Assembly: GCA_006386115.1 (NCBI GenBank)
Contig: VFIW01000086.1
Location: forward strand, 1-64,000
Length of the DNA stretch: 64,000 nt
Reading direction: 5' to 3'
Source: Globisporangium splendens
Taxonomy: Eukaryota > Oomycota > Peronosporomycetes > Pythiales > Pythiaceae
Positions 41,765 through 53,941 of this stretch are shown in pieces; position 1 is the stretch's first letter; each line of letters starts with the position of its first letter. A model generated the notes under the pieces. That model saw nothing but the letters and a program-made list of their open reading frames with translations, was not told the origin of the DNA and did no database searches. The translations under genes were made by a program, and so were the position numbers.

Positions 41765-44700
41765 AAGCTCGTTTGACTCTGCCGCCGCCGCCACCACCTC
41801 CACCAACGCAACCATGGACTACGCCAACACCTCCCGCATCAACAAGTCCGAAGGAACCAACTTCCACGCGTGGAAGTTCAAGATGCAGATGGTGCTCGAA
41901 GAACGTGACCTGTGGGAGGTCGTCAGCGGGGAAGTGAAGCTCGAGCACTGCGTGAGCGAGATGGACCAAGCGACGTTCAAGAGGAAGTCTCGCAAGGCGA
42001 TGGCGATCATCTGCCTCGCGATGGAAGACTCGCAACTGCCGTTGGTTCGTTCAGCAAGTGGAGCGCACGATGCATGGTCGAAGCTGGAGGCGCACTTCGA
42101 GAAGAAGAACCTCGCTAACAAGCTCTTTCTTCGTCGTCGTTTCTTCACGACGATGATGGAAGAAGGTGATGATGTGCTCGCGCACATCAACAAGTTGAAG
42201 ACTCTGGCGGAGCAGCTCGACGCGGTCGGCGCTCCGGTCAGCGAGGAAGACTTGGTAATCACGCTTCTCGGAAGCCTGAGCGAGTCGTACCAGTTCCTCG
42301 TCACTGCGTTGGAATCGCGTGCGGACACGTTGACATGGGAACTAGTGACGTCTCGGCTCCTCCATGAAGACATGAAGCGCAAGGAACAAGGCGGCGACGG
42401 GGTCGCTGCTGGCCAAGCGTTCATGACGGGCGACAAGAAGCGCAGTGCGCGGCCAGGCAAGAAGACCGGCGCGTGCAACTACTGCGGCAAGATGGGTCAT
42501 TGGATCGCGGAGTGTCCCTCGCGGATCCATGACAACGCGAACCGGCAACGTCCACAGCGTGCGAATGTGGCGCACAACCAAGATGAAGACTCGGGCGACT
42601 TCCTGTTTGCAGTCGGCAAGGGGAGCAAGGGGAGCGGCGACGGCGCCAAGAACCCGACATGGCTCACCGACTCGGGCGCGACGCAGCACATGTCGTACTC
42701 GAAGCGGTTCATGATCAACTACAAGAACATCGATCCAGTCGACGTGCATCTCGCAGACGACGGTGTCGTGCAAGCGATCGGCAGCGGTGACATCGTGATG
42801 ACAATGAAGACTCCAAGCGGCGACAAGAAGGGTGTGCTCACGAATGTGTGGCACATCCCCAAATTGACACGCAACCTGTTCTCGGTCGGCCGATTCACGA
42901 AGGACGTCGCGCCGATGACGTTCGACACCAGTGTCTGCTACGTGAACCTCAAGGGCCAGAAGTGGAAGGTCGGCGAGCGCGCAGGCAAGGGTCTGTTCAA
43001 GCTGTGCATGACACCTGTGAAGACAGAGTTGGCGAGAGTCGCAAGCGCTGCTGCGGATATTCCGCGAGCTGGTAAGTCGTATTTGTGGCATCTCCGACTC
43101 GGTCACATCGGCCACGGTGGTCTCGACGCGATTGTGAAACAGAAGCTCGGCGTCGGCATCGACATCACGTCGGTGAGCAAGTGGGAGCTGTGCGGCGGAT
43201 GTGCGCTCGGCAAGCAGACGCGTGTGAGTTTCCAGTCGACTGCGCCCGAGCGCGCCAAGAATGTGCTTGACGTCGTACACAGCGATGTGTGCGGCCCGAT
43301 GCAGACGTCGACATTCTCCGACAAGCGATACTTCGTGACGTTCATCGACGACAAGTCGCGGTTCTGTGTGGTGTTCCTGCTTCGCAGCAAGTCGGAAGTG
43401 CTGGACAAGTTTGTGCAGTTCGTCAAGTTTGCGGAGACCCAGACCGGAAGGCGCGTGAAGGTGCTTCGGAGTGACAACGGCGACGAGTACGTGTCCAACA
43501 AGTTCGCCGCATTCTGCCGTGATCGAGGCATCGTGCAGCAGTTCACGCCGCCATACACGCCGCAGCTCAACGGAGTGGCCGAGCGTATGAATCGGACGTT
43601 GGTCGAGAGTGCGCGCTGTATGCTCGAGCATGCCGGTCTGTCCAAGCAGTACTGGGGTGAAGCAGTGGCGACGGCGGCGTTTCTGCGCAATCGGTGTCCG
43701 ACGCGGGCGATCGGTCACGACAAGTCCCCACACGAGGTGTGGACGCAGAAGAAGCCGTTGTTGAAAAATCTGAAGGTCTTCGGGTGCCACGCGTACGTGC
43801 ACGTGCCAAGCGAGAAGCGGTCGAAGCTCGGCGCGCGGTCGGTGTTATGCCGTTTCCTCGGCTACTCCGACCACGAGAAGGCGTATCGGTTCGAGGAGCT
43901 GTCGAGCGGTCGGATCGTCGTGAGTCGCGACGCGCAGTTCATGGAAGACACGTTCGACAGCGGCAAGCGCACTCAAATCGGCAGCAAGGCAGTCGAGTTT
44001 CGTGACGCGGATGAAGCGACCGACGGTGAAGGCGACGACGACCATGACTACGAGGAGAGCGACGAAGACATGGGCGAGCAGCCGGTGGAGCCAGTACCGA
44101 CGCACGAGAGACCGTCAGAGCCAAGACCGACGAACGAGCGGCCGCAATGGCAGCAACGGCAAACGCCACGTCAGCAGCCACAGCGACCGCAACAACCGAA
44201 TGTCGAGTACCCACCGGGGTCCAAGCGTCACTCGCGGACGCACTCGCTTGAAGTTCTGTCGGAGCCGCCCGTGGAGAAGCGTTATGGACGCGTGGGTCGT
44301 ACAAGTGGAGCAAGTTCGACGCCAGCACCAGGTCCAAGGTCATCGCTCGATGACATGTCGGCGCTACTCGCGTCGATTGAAGAAGAAGAAGAATGCGCTC
44401 ACGTCGTGTATTCAGGGGGAGATTTGCCGACGTCGTTCGAGTCGGCGATGGAATCCAGCGACGCGAGCAAGTGGAAGGAAGCGTGCGACTCCGAGTTCGA
44501 GTCGCTATGCAAGAACGAGACGTGGGAACTCGTGCCACTGCCACGCGGTCGCAAGGCCATCAGCAGCAAGTGGGTCTTCAAGGTGAAGGAGACCGTCGAG
44601 GGTCTCATCGAGCGGTACAAGGCGCGTCTCGTGGCGAAGGGATTCCTGCAGAGGTACGGCGTGGACTTCGAGGAGACGTTCGCGCCGGTGGCCAAGTTCG

Positions 44701-45947
44701 CGTCGATCCGGATCATCTTGAGCATCGCGGCACAGTACAAGTTCGTGCTGCACCAGATGGATGTCAAGACCGCGTTCCTCAATGGTCTGCTCGATGAAGA
44801 GATCTACATGAAGCAACCCGTGGGATTCGTCGACTCCAAGTACCCCGACCATGTCTGCAAGCTCAAGCGCGCGTTGTACGGTCTCAAGCAGTCGCCTCGC
44901 ATGTGGAACCAGACCATCGACGAGTTCATGCGCAAGATCGGCTTCACCAAGTGCGAGATGGATCACTGCGTGTACGTCAAGCGTGATGGCTCGGCCATGA
45001 TGTTCGTGGTGATCTACGTCGACGACCTCATCCTCGCGTGCAACGACATGGATCTGCTCGCGGCGACCAAGCGTGCGTTGAGTGAGCGCTTCGAGATGTC
45101 CGACCTCGGCGAACTCAAGTACTGCCTCGGCATGGAAGTCGAGCGTGATGACAAGTCGGGCGACGTGTCGATGCGGCAGACCAAGTTCCTTCAGTCGATC
45201 CTGAGCAAGTTCGGAATGCAAGATTGCAAGCCCGTGAAGACACCACAAGACCCCGGACTCAAGTTGACCAAGACCATGTGCGAAGGTGGTTGCAAGCACG
45301 ACGAGACCATGAAGGGTGTGCCATACCGCAGCGCGGTTGGTGCCGTGATGTACCTGATGGTTGGTACCCGCCCAGACCTCGCCGCGGCCGTGGGCACACT
45401 GAGCCAGTTTGCCGCCGATCCGTGTCCGACACACTGGCAAGCCCTCAAGCGCGTGCTCCGGTACCTGCAAGCGACTCCGACGCACGGCATTCGTTTCTTC
45501 GGCTCCGGCTCCGGCGAGCTGATCGGCTACTCGGACGCGGACTGGGCGGGCGACATCGAGACTCGACGCAGCACCAGCGGCTACGTGTTCGTGCTCAACG
45601 GTGGATGCATCAGCTGGCGCAGCAAGAAGCAGCGCACCGTGGCGCTATCTTCAACAGAAGCCGAGTACATGGCGCTGTCGGAAGCGACCCAAGAGGCAGT
45701 GTGGCTCAAGGCGTTCATGCATGAACTCGGTGAAGATGCGGGCGACGGTGCCTTGACGGTGTTCGAAGACAACCAAGGCGCGATCGCGTTGGCCAAGAAC
45801 CCCGAGTTCCACAAGCGCACCAAGCACATCGACATCCGCTACCACTTTGTGCGCGAGAAGGTCGAAGACGGTCAAGTGGTGCTGGAGTACTGTCCGACAC
45901 AAGAGATGCTCGCAGACCTCATGACGAAGCCGATCGCCACCGCGTAG
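41757..45947 (+). CDS. Copia D Gag-Pol polyprotein
   Basis: 1396 residues, uninterrupted. The start at 41757 is forced because the upstream in-frame extension holds a TAG in the 5' LTR. Domains: copia Gag ([20 protein letters not shown]), CCHC knuckle [14 protein letters not shown] (240-253), protease DSGATQHM (D305), GAG-pre-integrase ([14 protein letters not shown]), integrase ([32 protein letters not shown]), a Gln/Pro/Arg-rich hinge, RT with YVDD at 1087-1090, RNase H ([30 protein letters not shown]). The integrase second-aspartate motif reads DNGDEY where C has DNGGEY. The stop TAG at 45945 replaces a probable CAG (C reads GTNQFGAL), removing about 25 residues after RNase H and probably harmless. 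It is the least damaged full element here together with C unit 5. Confidence 0.93.
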   Translation: MSPSSFDSAAAATTSTNATMDYANTSRINKSEGTNFHAWKFKMQMVLEERDLWEVVSGEVKLEHCVSEMDQATFKRKSRKAMAIICLAMEDSQLPLVRSASGAHDAWSKLEAHFEKKNLANKLFLRRRFFTTMMEEGDDVLAHINKLKTLAEQLDAVGAPVSEEDLVITLLGSLSESYQFLVTALESRADTLTWELVTSRLLHEDMKRKEQGGDGVAAGQAFMTGDKKRSARPGKKTGACNYCGKMGHWIAECPSRIHDNANRQRPQRANVAHNQDEDSGDFLFAVGKGSKGSGDGAKNPTWLTDSGATQHMSYSKRFMINYKNIDPVDVHLADDGVVQAIGSGDIVMTMKTPSGDKKGVLTNVWHIPKLTRNLFSVGRFTKDVAPMTFDTSVCYVNLKGQKWKVGERAGKGLFKLCMTPVKTELARVASAAADIPRAGKSYLWHLRLGHIGHGGLDAIVKQKLGVGIDITSVSKWELCGGCALGKQTRVSFQSTAPERAKNVLDVVHSDVCGPMQTSTFSDKRYFVTFIDDKSRFCVVFLLRSKSEVLDKFVQFVKFAETQTGRRVKVLRSDNGDEYVSNKFAAFCRDRGIVQQFTPPYTPQLNGVAERMNRTLVESARCMLEHAGLSKQYWGEAVATAAFLRNRCPTRAIGHDKSPHEVWTQKKPLLKNLKVFGCHAYVHVPSEKRSKLGARSVLCRFLGYSDHEKAYRFEELSSGRIVVSRDAQFMEDTFDSGKRTQIGSKAVEFRDADEATDGEGDDDHDYEESDEDMGEQPVEPVPTHERPSEPRPTNERPQWQQRQTPRQQPQRPQQPNVEYPPGSKRHSRTHSLEVLSEPPVEKRYGRVGRTSGASSTPAPGPRSSLDDMSALLASIEEEEECAHVVYSGGDLPTSFESAMESSDASKWKEACDSEFESLCKNETWELVPLPRGRKAISSKWVFKVKETVEGLIERYKARLVAKGFLQRYGVDFEETFAPVAKFASIRIILSIAAQYKFVLHQMDVKTAFLNGLLDEEIYMKQPVGFVDSKYPDHVCKLKRALYGLKQSPRMWNQTIDEFMRKIGFTKCEMDHCVYVKRDGSAMMFVVIYVDDLILACNDMDLLAATKRALSERFEMSDLGELKYCLGMEVERDDKSGDVSMRQTKFLQSILSKFGMQDCKPVKTPQDPGLKLTKTMCEGGCKHDETMKGVPYRSAVGAVMYLMVGTRPDLAAAVGTLSQFAADPCPTHWQALKRVLRYLQATPTHGIRFFGSGSGELIGYSDADWAGDIETRRSTSGYVFVLNGGCISWRSKKQRTVALSSTEAEYMALSEATQEAVWLKAFMHELGEDAGDGALTVFEDNQGAIALAKNPEFHKRTKHIDIRYHFVREKVEDGQVVLEYCPTQEMLADLMTKPIATA

Positions 45948-45994
45948 TTCGACGCTCTCCGCACCAAGTTGGGCATCCAAGTCGCTATCGAATC

Positions 45995-46003
45995 GAGCGG
46001 GGG
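45995..46003 (+). other. Polypurine tract of copia D
   Basis: gagcggggg directly before the 3' LTR start TGTTGGTAAG. Confidence 0.75.
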
Positions 46004-46335
46004 TGTTGGTAAGACACCTCGATCTGCGACGGTGTGATTACCGGTACCACCGGTATCTACCAGTTGTACTAACCTTCACTCTTGGCATCACCATTATTCC
46101 GATGGTTGCACCATTTGATTACGACAGGTACGATATGGGTGTGGGTTCGGAATCTGATCCGTACCCACCATCTGTTTATGTAGAAGATTCTTTGTGGATA
46201 GTACAGACAAGTATCCAGAAAAGAATCCAGAAGGCTTAGATGTAGCAAGCAGCAGCACGCATGCATGCGAACTAAGGACCTCATTCAATCAATCACTTTG
46301 CATTTTGCATCCCACCACTCAAGCTATTTTCAACA
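46004..46335 (+). repeat. 3' LTR of copia D
   Basis: 332 bp, ending CAACA; pairs with 41424-41752. Confidence 0.92.
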
Positions 46336-46340
46336 ACTGG
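46336..46340. repeat. Target-site duplication actgg, right copy (copia D)
   Basis: Matches 41419-41423. Confidence 0.92.
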
Positions 46341-49211
46341 TGCAAACGTTTCTTCGTAGTCGATGCCGTACTTCTGCGAAAATCCCTTCGCCACGAGTCG
46401 TGCCTTGTGTCGATCGATCTCGCCATCTTGGTTCTCCTTCACCTTGAACACCCACTTGCACCCGATGGCTTTGCGTCCCGGTGGCAGTGCCACGACGTCC
46501 CACGTGTCGTTCTCCTTCAGTGACTGGTACTCCGATTCACACGCTTCACGCCACTTGCTCGCGTCGCTGGATTCCATCGCCGACTCGAACGTCGTCGGCA
46601 ACTCTCCCACTGAATACACGACGTGAGCAGCATGGAGCGCAGACAAGTCATCGAGAGACGTCGGTCGATTGGTTGACTTGGAACTTGGGGTCGCACCACT
46701 CATTCGACTGACTCCACCAGTGCGCTTCGGTCGTGGGGTTTCGGTCACATTTTCCAAAGACTGGGACCGAGTGTGACGCTTGATGCCGCTGATGTGCTCC
46801 AAACTGCCTTCTTCTTGCCTTGTCGATTCAGCTTCTTGCTGGGCTCTCGACTCGCTTTCTTGCTCTTCATTCTCATTGGCGTCCATGTCTTCATCCGAGT
46901 CATCGTGTTGAGAGTCTTCTTCATCCGTGTTGTCATCGACGATGTCGATGTTCGCTTGCTTGGTTGTCGCACCTCCATGTCGTTGACCATCGTCAAAGAC
47001 GTCTTCCATGAACTTGGCATCGCGACTCACAAACACTCGACCACTTGCAATGTCTTCGAACCGATACGCTTTCTCGTGCTCGGAGTACCCCAAAAACCGA
47101 CATCGAGTCGACCTCGCGTCCAGCTTCAGTCGCTTCGCACTTGGCACATGCACGTACGCGTGGCACCCAAAAACCTTCAGATTTGTCAGCAATGGGGACT
47201 TGCCACTCCACACTTCGAACGGCGACTTGTCACAGTTGACCGCACGACTTGGGCACCGGTTCCGCAGAAACGTCGCGGTCGTGACGGCTTCACCCCAATA
47301 CGACTTCGGCATCTTGGCATGTTCCAACATGCAACGAGCACACTCCACCAATGTCCGGTTCATCCGTTCGGCGACACCATTGAGTTGAGGCGTGTACGGC
47401 GGTGTGAACTGCTGCACGATGCCACGGTCAGCACAAAACTTGGACATCTTCGCAGACTTGTACTCTCCGCCGTTGTCGCACCGCAGCACTTTCACGCGTC
47501 TTCCGGTCTGGGTCTCACCAAACTTCACAAACTGGACAAACTTGTCAAACACTTCCGACTTGCTCTGCATCAAGTACACGACGCAGTAGCGCGACTTGTC
47601 GTCGATGAACGTCGCGAAATAGCGTTTCCCACTGAACGTCGGCGTTTGCATCGGACCGCACACGTCGCTGTGCACGATGTCGAGGAGACTGTTGCTGCGC
47701 ACTTTGGTTGAATCGTGGAAACTCGCACGAGTCTGTTTGCCGATCGCACACCCATCGCACAACTCCCACTTGCTCACCGATGTGAGGTCGATGCCAGTAC
47801 CGAGTTTCTTCTTCACGATCGTTTCGAGTCCGCCGTGACCGATGTGTCCGAGGCGCAGATGCCACAAATACGCTTTCGAAGTCGAACTTAACTCACTTGC
47901 GGCAAGTGCGCGCGCGTTGCTGACTGGAATCGGAGTCATGCTGAGCTTGAACAGTCCCTTGCCGATACGCTTCCCGATCGTCCAACTTGCACCCTTCAGC
48001 TTCACGAAACACTTGTCGACGTCGAACGTGATCGGACCCACATCCTTGGTGAACCGACTCACTGCGAAGAGGTTCCGACTCAATTTGGGGATATACCACA
48101 CATTCGTGAGTACGCCTTTCCGAGGTCCGCGCGGAGTCTCCATCATCATCTCGACATCGCCACATCCGATTGCTTCGACTGTTCCATCGTCCGCAAGGTG
48201 CACTTGCACAGGCTTGATCGCACGATAGTTCTTCAAACACGCTTTCGAGCAGGTCATGTGCTGGGTCGCACCAGAGTCAATCAACCATATCGACGCATCC
48301 GCATGTCCACCGACGTCGTCCCGAGCCATGAACAGGTAGTCGTTGTCGTCAAAACCAGTGTCGTCGCGCGCAAAGTGCGCATGCTGTTGGCGCCGACGAT
48401 CGCTGTTTTCTTGGTTGCGAGTAGGGCACTCCGCGATCCAGTGGCCGTGTTTCCCGCAGTGTCGACACGCGCCAGTCTTCTTCATCGGACGTCCCTTCCG
48501 TTTCGAGTCGCTTGTCATGAACGCTTGATCGGACGCAAAACCTTCACCATGTTGTTCCTTGCGCTTCATGTCTTCGTGCATCAATCGCGCAGTCACCAGT
48601 TCCCACGTCAGCGTGTCCGCACGCGACTCCAACGCAGTGATGAGGAACTGGTACGACTCGCTCAAACTGCCGAGCAGCGTGATCACGAGGTCTTCCTCAC
48701 TGACCGGAGCGCCGACCGCGTCGAGCTGTTCCGCCAGTGTCTTCAACTTGTTGATGTGCTGGAGCACGTCGTCGCCGTCTTCCATCATCGTCGTGAAAAA
48801 GCGTCGACGAAGAAAGAGCTTGTTGGCGAGACTCTTCTTCTCGAAGTGCGCCTCCAGCTTCGACCATGCATCGTGCGCTCCACTTGCTGAACGAACCAAC
48901 GGCAGTTGCGAGTCTTCCAAAGCGAGACAGATGATCGCGAGTGCCTTGCGAGACTTCTTCCGGTACACCGCTTGGTCGCTCTCGGTCTGGCAGTGTTCCA
49001 GCTTGATTTCACCGCTGACGACTTCCCACAGCTCACGCTCTTCCAGCACCATTTGCATCTTGAACTTCCACGTGTGGAAGTTGGTTCCGTCGAACTTGAT
49101 ACGGGAGGCGGTGGAATCCGTGTTGGCGGAGGCAGCGGCGGCAGAATCGGCGAAGGTTGGGCTCATAACCTGTTGAAACGGGGCACTTGAGTGGTTGGAT
49201 GCAAAATGCAA
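46341..49211 (-). pseudogene. C array unit 6 gag-pol, 5' part
   Basis: Gag to the start of RT, open through to the D insertion. It has an in-frame 3-bp loss at about 49100 (SRIKFDGTN versus SRINKFDGTN) that is shared with the unit at 60164-61822 in the second array. Apart from the D insertion and the downstream base loss near 40390 this unit would be intact. Confidence 0.9.
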
Positions 49212-49524
49212 AGTGATTGATTGAATGAGGTCCTTAGTTCACATGCACACATGCTACCTCTAAGCCTACTGGATTCTTGTCTGTACTATCCACAAAGAAT
49301 ATTACTCATAAACAGCTGGTGGGTGCGATCAGATCCTGCACCCACAATCATGTCTTACCTGTCGTAAACATATTACCGTATATACTGGAGTGGCGTAAAT
49401 ACGCACATTCAGACTTGACTGTCGCAATCTTGACATTCGGACAAACTCGACACTCGACAGTTACACAGTCGGTGCTCGAGTCGCACTTTCGACAACATTG
49501 TCAACATTGTCAACATTGTCAACA
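49171..49524 (-). repeat. C LTR 7 (right edge of array)
   Basis: 354 bp: three 9-bp repeats, and an 11-bp loss (one of two copies of the ctttctggatt stretch). The same loss is in the LTR at 61782. Followed by gcagg. Confidence 0.88.
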
Positions 49525-49529
49525 GCAGG
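49525..49529. repeat. Target-site duplication gcagg, right copy
   Basis: Pairs with 8639-8643. The same five bases also follow the C LTRs at 52219 and 54914, as duplicates of this junction. Confidence 0.85.
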
Positions 49530-50642
49530 CTTGCACTCTTCCATGCCGAAACGCCGCAAAATGTCGTCGACGTAACGACGCTGGCACAGTGTCACACTGC
49601 CATCGTCGTGGTCGATGAGCTCGATGCCGAGCACGAACTTGCACTTGCTGCTGTCGGTCATCTCGAAGCGCTGCTTGAGCTGCTGCTTCACTTGCGCAAT
49701 GATCTCGACGGAACTTCCGGTCACGATCACGTCGTCGACGTACACCAGGAGCAACGCGCACTGATTATCGACGACCTTGAGGTATAGACACGGGTCGAAG
49801 TCGGACACGGCAAAGCCGATCGAGCGCACGAACTCGTCGAAAGTCTCGTTCCACACGCGAGACGCCTGCTTGAGACCATAGATCGACTTGAGCAGCTCGA
49901 GGCAGTCGTGGTCGGAGTCGATCTCCATGCCTTCGGGCACCAAGATGAACACGACTTCTTTCATCGCGCCGTACAGGAACGCCGTCACGACGTCGAGTTG
50001 GTCGACGGGCCAGCCGAAAAATTTGGCGAGCGCGATCACGATGCGCAGCGTCACGTACTTCACGACTGGCGCGAACGTCTCCGTGTAGTCGATGCCGTAC
50101 TTCTGTTTGAACCCCTTTGCGACGAGTCGAGCCTTGTACTTGTTGATCGACCCGTCCGCGTTGCGCTTGATCTTGAAAACCCACTTGGTACCGATAGCGC
50201 GTTGACCGGCAGGGAGCTTCGCCGCGCGGAACACACCGCGCAATCTCATCGACTTGAGCTCGGCGCGAATCGCATCGCGCCAGTGCACTTGGTCGGGGCC
50301 GCTGACAGCTTCTTGAAACGAGGTTGGCGCAGACATGTCGGTCGCAACGACCATGTTCGCGCTTGCGCGCCACCACTCCACGGGCGAAATGCGCTGCCGA
50401 GTCGAACGCCGAGTCGCACCGTCGTCATTGTCGTCCTTCACATCGTCTTCGGTCGGGATTTCGGCCGACTGCGACGCACCAGCACGGCGTTTGCCAGTGT
50501 ACTTGAAGTCGGAAAGTCGATAGCCTCCCTCGATGTCGATCGCCTCAAGTCGAGTCAGGAGTTCCGAAACGCCACCCGCCGAGTTGTTCAGAAGCGAACC
50601 GCCGATCACGGACTCGTCGAAGTTGACATCGCGACTGATCAC
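49525..50642 (-). pseudogene. Copia-3 pol: integrase end and RT, copy 1
   Basis: Minus-strand frame from 50642 with the integrase tail (SRDVNFDES), an acidic/basic hinge, and RT: GTKWVFKIKRNADGSINKYK, KYGIDYTETFAPVVKYVTLR, QLDVVTAFLYGAMKE, YGLKQASRVWNETF and catalytic YVDDVIVTGSS. The homology ends at the insertion point in EECKPA and continues at 8638. The N-terminal Gag/protease part is missing because a plus-strand gypsy B inserted at 50647. Different from C and D in sequence, so a third copia family. Confidence 0.88.
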
Positions 50643-50646
50643 AACG

Positions 50647-51174
50647 TGTAACGGGGTTACACTGTAACATGGTTACGCACTTGTGTTGTGCCACACAACC
50701 AAACCTTGCGGTACGTAGAGTACGCGCAACAAGTTTAAGACCGAACCATGAGGTTCGTCGTACTTGCTCGAACCTTCACGGTGGAGCCGGCAGCCAGTCT
50801 GAGTGACGGCGCCTCCGATTGGATATAATTGAACATGCATTTCATCCAATCACATAAGACAACTAGCGTTAGTCTTTCATAGCCACTCATTGCCCCATGG
50901 GGAGTAATTACACTTGAGATTGCTATTGTTCATAGTTACATAAAGATAACCAGGTTGTTCTACAGAGGGCAACCTCCAACAAATAAACAGTTCCATTTTT
51001 ACCGTTAACTAAGTCTTTGGTTATCGACGGTTACTCTATAGAGACCTATAGGTAACCGATTGTTGCACTGCAGGAAGCAGGCAACCGCTCTCGGAACAGA
51101 GTCCTTGAGAGAAGCGTTGCATACGCTTCCTCACACACGTACCGTGCTGCGTAACTCGGAAGTGTCCGGTTACA
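50647..51174 (+). repeat. Gypsy-B-family 5' LTR, copy 1
   Basis: 528 bp, TGTAACGGGGTTACA...CCGGTTACA, same family as the LTRs of element B but plus-oriented. An AATAAA lies at 50982-50987. It is followed by a primer site TGGTAGCACTTGTAG at 51177. Confidence 0.88.
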
Positions 51175-51246
51175 ACTGGTAGCACTTGTAGTCAATCTAC
51201 GACCCGGCAGAGGTGACTGCCTGAATCGCTTCCTCAAGGATTCATA

Positions 51247-51853
51247 ATCGCGTCAATTGACCCTGCGCAGTTCCCGCACCTCTCGGCTGAACACCGGAGT
51301 GTGCTGACCCGAATGGCACAAGCGCTAGGCGACCAAGTCGCTCTAGACGTGCTCTCGGCGTCGCCGGAACAGCAAATCTTTCGACTCGAGCAGTTCGAGA
51401 ACTTCTCGAACGCTCAGCGCCTCGAAGGAGAGCGAAGTGCGCAAGCACAAATGCAAGCCACCGCAAGCTTGACCGCAGAGATGCTGCGCTCAGCTGCTGA
51501 GTCGCGCGAAGCGCTCGAGCGAGTGGTTTCTGTGGTTGCTGGTGCAGCCACGTCTTTGTCGAGTGCGGCTTCTGCGCCTCAGACACCCGCGTCCCAAACT
51601 CCCCGCCCAAGAGCTGTCAAGATCGACGCTCCGAAATTCGATGGTGCGGATGGCGACAAGCTCATCCACTGGCTACTCGCCGTGGAGCGTTGCGCCAAGG
51701 CTCAGCTCATCGACAGCAACGAGCAGATGGTGTCTTACGCCATCTCGAACCTGCGCGGTCGAGCGTCGGAATGGGCATTCTCGACGTTGCTCGCCGATGA
51801 GTGTGCATTCGACACGTGGGATATTTTCCGTGCGAGAATCACCGCCATGTATC
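51247..51853 (+). pseudogene. Truncated gypsy-B gag, copy 1
   Basis: About 202 codons of the N-terminal half of B Gag (SIDPAQFPHLSAEHRSVLTR to RARITAMY). The normal start ATG is ATC at 51247-51249, the same change seen in copy 2, so it predates the duplication. It stops at gtatc where a C LTR begins; element B reads gtatcagcctcc there. No zinc knuckle. Confidence 0.87.
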
Positions 51854-52218
51854 TGTTGAAACGGGGCACTTGAGTGGTTGGATGCAAAATGCAAAGTGAT
51901 TGATTGAATGAGGTCCTTAGTTCACATGCACACATGCTACCTCTAAGCCTACTGGATTCTTTCTGGATTCTTGTCTGTACTATCCACAAAGAATATTACT
52001 CATAAACAGCTGGTGGGTGCGATCAGATCCTGCACCCACAATCATGTCTTACCTGTCGTAAACATATTACCGTATATACTGGAGTGGCGTAAATACGCAC
52101 ATTCAGACTTGACTGTCGCAATCTTGACATTCGGACAAACTCGACACTCGACAGTTACACAGTCGGTGCTCGAGTCGCACTTTCGACAACATTGTCAACA
52201 TTGTCAACATTGTCAACA
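51854..52218 (-). repeat. C LTR without internal region (junction 1)
   Basis: 365 bp. Left flank gtatc and right flank gcagg do not match, so this is not a simple solo LTR but a recombination junction. Confidence 0.88.
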
Positions 52219-53336
52219 GCAGGCTTGCACTCTTCCATGCCGAAACGCCGCAAAATGTCGTCGACGTAACGACGCTGGCACAGTGTCACACTGCCATCGT
52301 CGTGGTCGATGAGCTCGATGCCGAGCACGAACTTGCACTTGCTGCTGTCGGTCATCTCGAAGCGCTGCTTGAGCTGCTGCTTCACTTGCGCAATGATCTC
52401 GACGGAACTTCCGGTCACGATCACGTCGTCGACGTACACCAGGAGCAACGCGCACTGATTATCGACGACCTTGAGGTATAGACACGGGTCGAAGTCGGAC
52501 ACGGCAAAGCCGATCGAGCGCACGAACTCGTCGAAAGTCTCGTTCTACACGCGAGACGCCTGCTTGAGACCATAGATCGACTTGAGCAGCTCGAGGCAGT
52601 CGTGGTCGGAGTCGATCTCCATGCCTTCGGGCACCAAGATGAACACGGCTTCTTTCATCGCGCCGTACAGGAACGCCGTCACGACGTCGAGTTGGTCGAC
52701 GGGCCAGCCGAAGAATTTGGCGAGCGCGATCACGATGCGCAGCGTCACGTACTTCACGACTGGCGCGAACGTCTCCGTGTAGTCGATGCCGTACTTCTGT
52801 TTGAACCCCTTTGCGACGAGTCGAGCCTTGTACTTGTTGATCGACCCGTCCGCGTTGCGCTTGATCTTGAAAACCCACTTGGTACCGATAGCGCGTTGAC
52901 CGGCAGGGAGCTTCGCCGCGCGGAACACACCGCGCAATCTCATCGACTTGAGCTCGGCGCGAATCGCATCGCGCCAGTGCACTTGGTCGGGGCCGCTGAC
53001 AGCTTCTTGAAACGAGGTTGGCGCAGACATGTCGGTCGCAACGACCATGTTCGCGCTTGCGCGCCACCACTCCACGGGCGAAATGCGCTGCCGAGTCGAA
53101 CGCCGAGTCGCACCGTCGTCATTGTCGTCCTTTACATCGTCTTCGGTCGGGATTTCGGCCGACTGCGACGCACCAGCACGGCGTTTGCCAGTGTACTTGA
53201 AGTCGGAAAGTCGATAGCCTCCCTCGATGTCGATCGCCTCAAGTCGAGTCAGGAGTTCCGAAACGCCACCCGCCGAGTTGTTCAGAAGCGAACCGCCGAT
53301 CACGGACTCGTCGAAGTTGACATCGCGACTGATCAC
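52219..53336 (-). pseudogene. Copia-3 pol fragment, copy 2
   Basis: Near-identical to 49525-50642. It has an additional nonsense codon TAG at 52545-52547 (W in the YGLKQASRVWNETF motif) and KEAVFIL for KEVVFIL. Confidence 0.88.
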
Positions 53337-53340
53337 AACG

Positions 53341-53869
53341 TGTAACGGGGTTACACTGTAACATGGTTACGCACTTGTGTTGTGCCACACAACCAAACCT
53401 TGCGGTACGTAGAGTACGCGCAACAAGTTTAAGACCGAACCATGAGGTTCGTCGTACTTGCTCTAACCTTCACGGTGGAGCCGGCAGCCAGTCTGAGTGA
53501 CGGCGCCTCCGATTGGACATAATTGAACATGCATTTCATCCAATCACATAAGACAACTAGCGTTAGTCTTTCATAGCCACTCATTGCCCCATGGGGAGTA
53601 ATTACACTTGAGATTGCTATTGTTCATAGTTGCATAAAGATAACTCAGGTTGTTCTACAGAGGGCAACCTCCAACAAATAAACAGTTCCATTTTTACCGT
53701 TAACTAAGTCTTTGGTTATCGACGGTTACTCTATAGAGACCTATAGGTAACCGATTGTTGCACTGCAGGAAGCAGGCAACCGCTCTCGGAAGAGAGTCCT
53801 TGAGAGAAGCGTTGCATACGCTTCCTCACACACGTACCGTGCTGCGTAACTCGGAAGTGTCCGGTTACA
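53341..53869 (+). repeat. Gypsy-B-family 5' LTR, copy 2
   Basis: 529 bp, near-identical to copy 1. Confidence 0.88.
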
Positions 53870-53941
53870 ACTGGTAGCACTTGTAGTCAATCTACGACCC
53901 GGCAGAGGTGACTGCCTGAATCGCTTCCTCAAGGATTCATA

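Larger units (their letters stand above)
41424..46335 (+). mobile_element. Ty1/copia retrotransposon D, complete, nested in C unit 6
   Basis: 4912 bp, opposite in orientation to its host unit. It has two LTRs, 5-bp duplications, a half-tRNA-type primer site, one long ORF and a polypurine tract. It is a sister family of C: the 3' (R-U5-like) half of the LTR is clearly similar while the first half differs, and the polyproteins align throughout. The LTRs differ at only a handful of positions. Confidence 0.94.
8644..49524 (-). mobile_element. 40.9-kb head-to-tail array of copia element C
   Basis: Seven C LTRs (at 8644, 13161, 26210, 30726, 35233, 39750, 49171) alternate with six internal regions, all in minus orientation and with single LTRs shared by neighbours. 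Unit period is 4507-4519 bp once the nested elements B (in unit 2) and D (in unit 6) are subtracted. The block is bounded by one gcagg duplication, so it behaves as a single insertion in copia-3 that grew later, most simply by unequal recombination between LTRs. Polymorphisms are shared in a mosaic pattern among units. An assembly artefact is possible but is made less likely by the two nested insertions with their own duplications. Confidence 0.88.

Noticed and set aside
42342..43802. Minus-strand ORF of 486 codons opposite copia D
   Set aside because: Codon-aligned shadow of the Gag-integrase part of D in GC-rich sequence. Contrast with the gypsy antisense frames, which have another register and reach past pol.
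51854..52218. Ordinary solo LTR of C
   Set aside because: Its flanks (gtatc and gcagg) do not match, so it is a recombination junction between two insertions.
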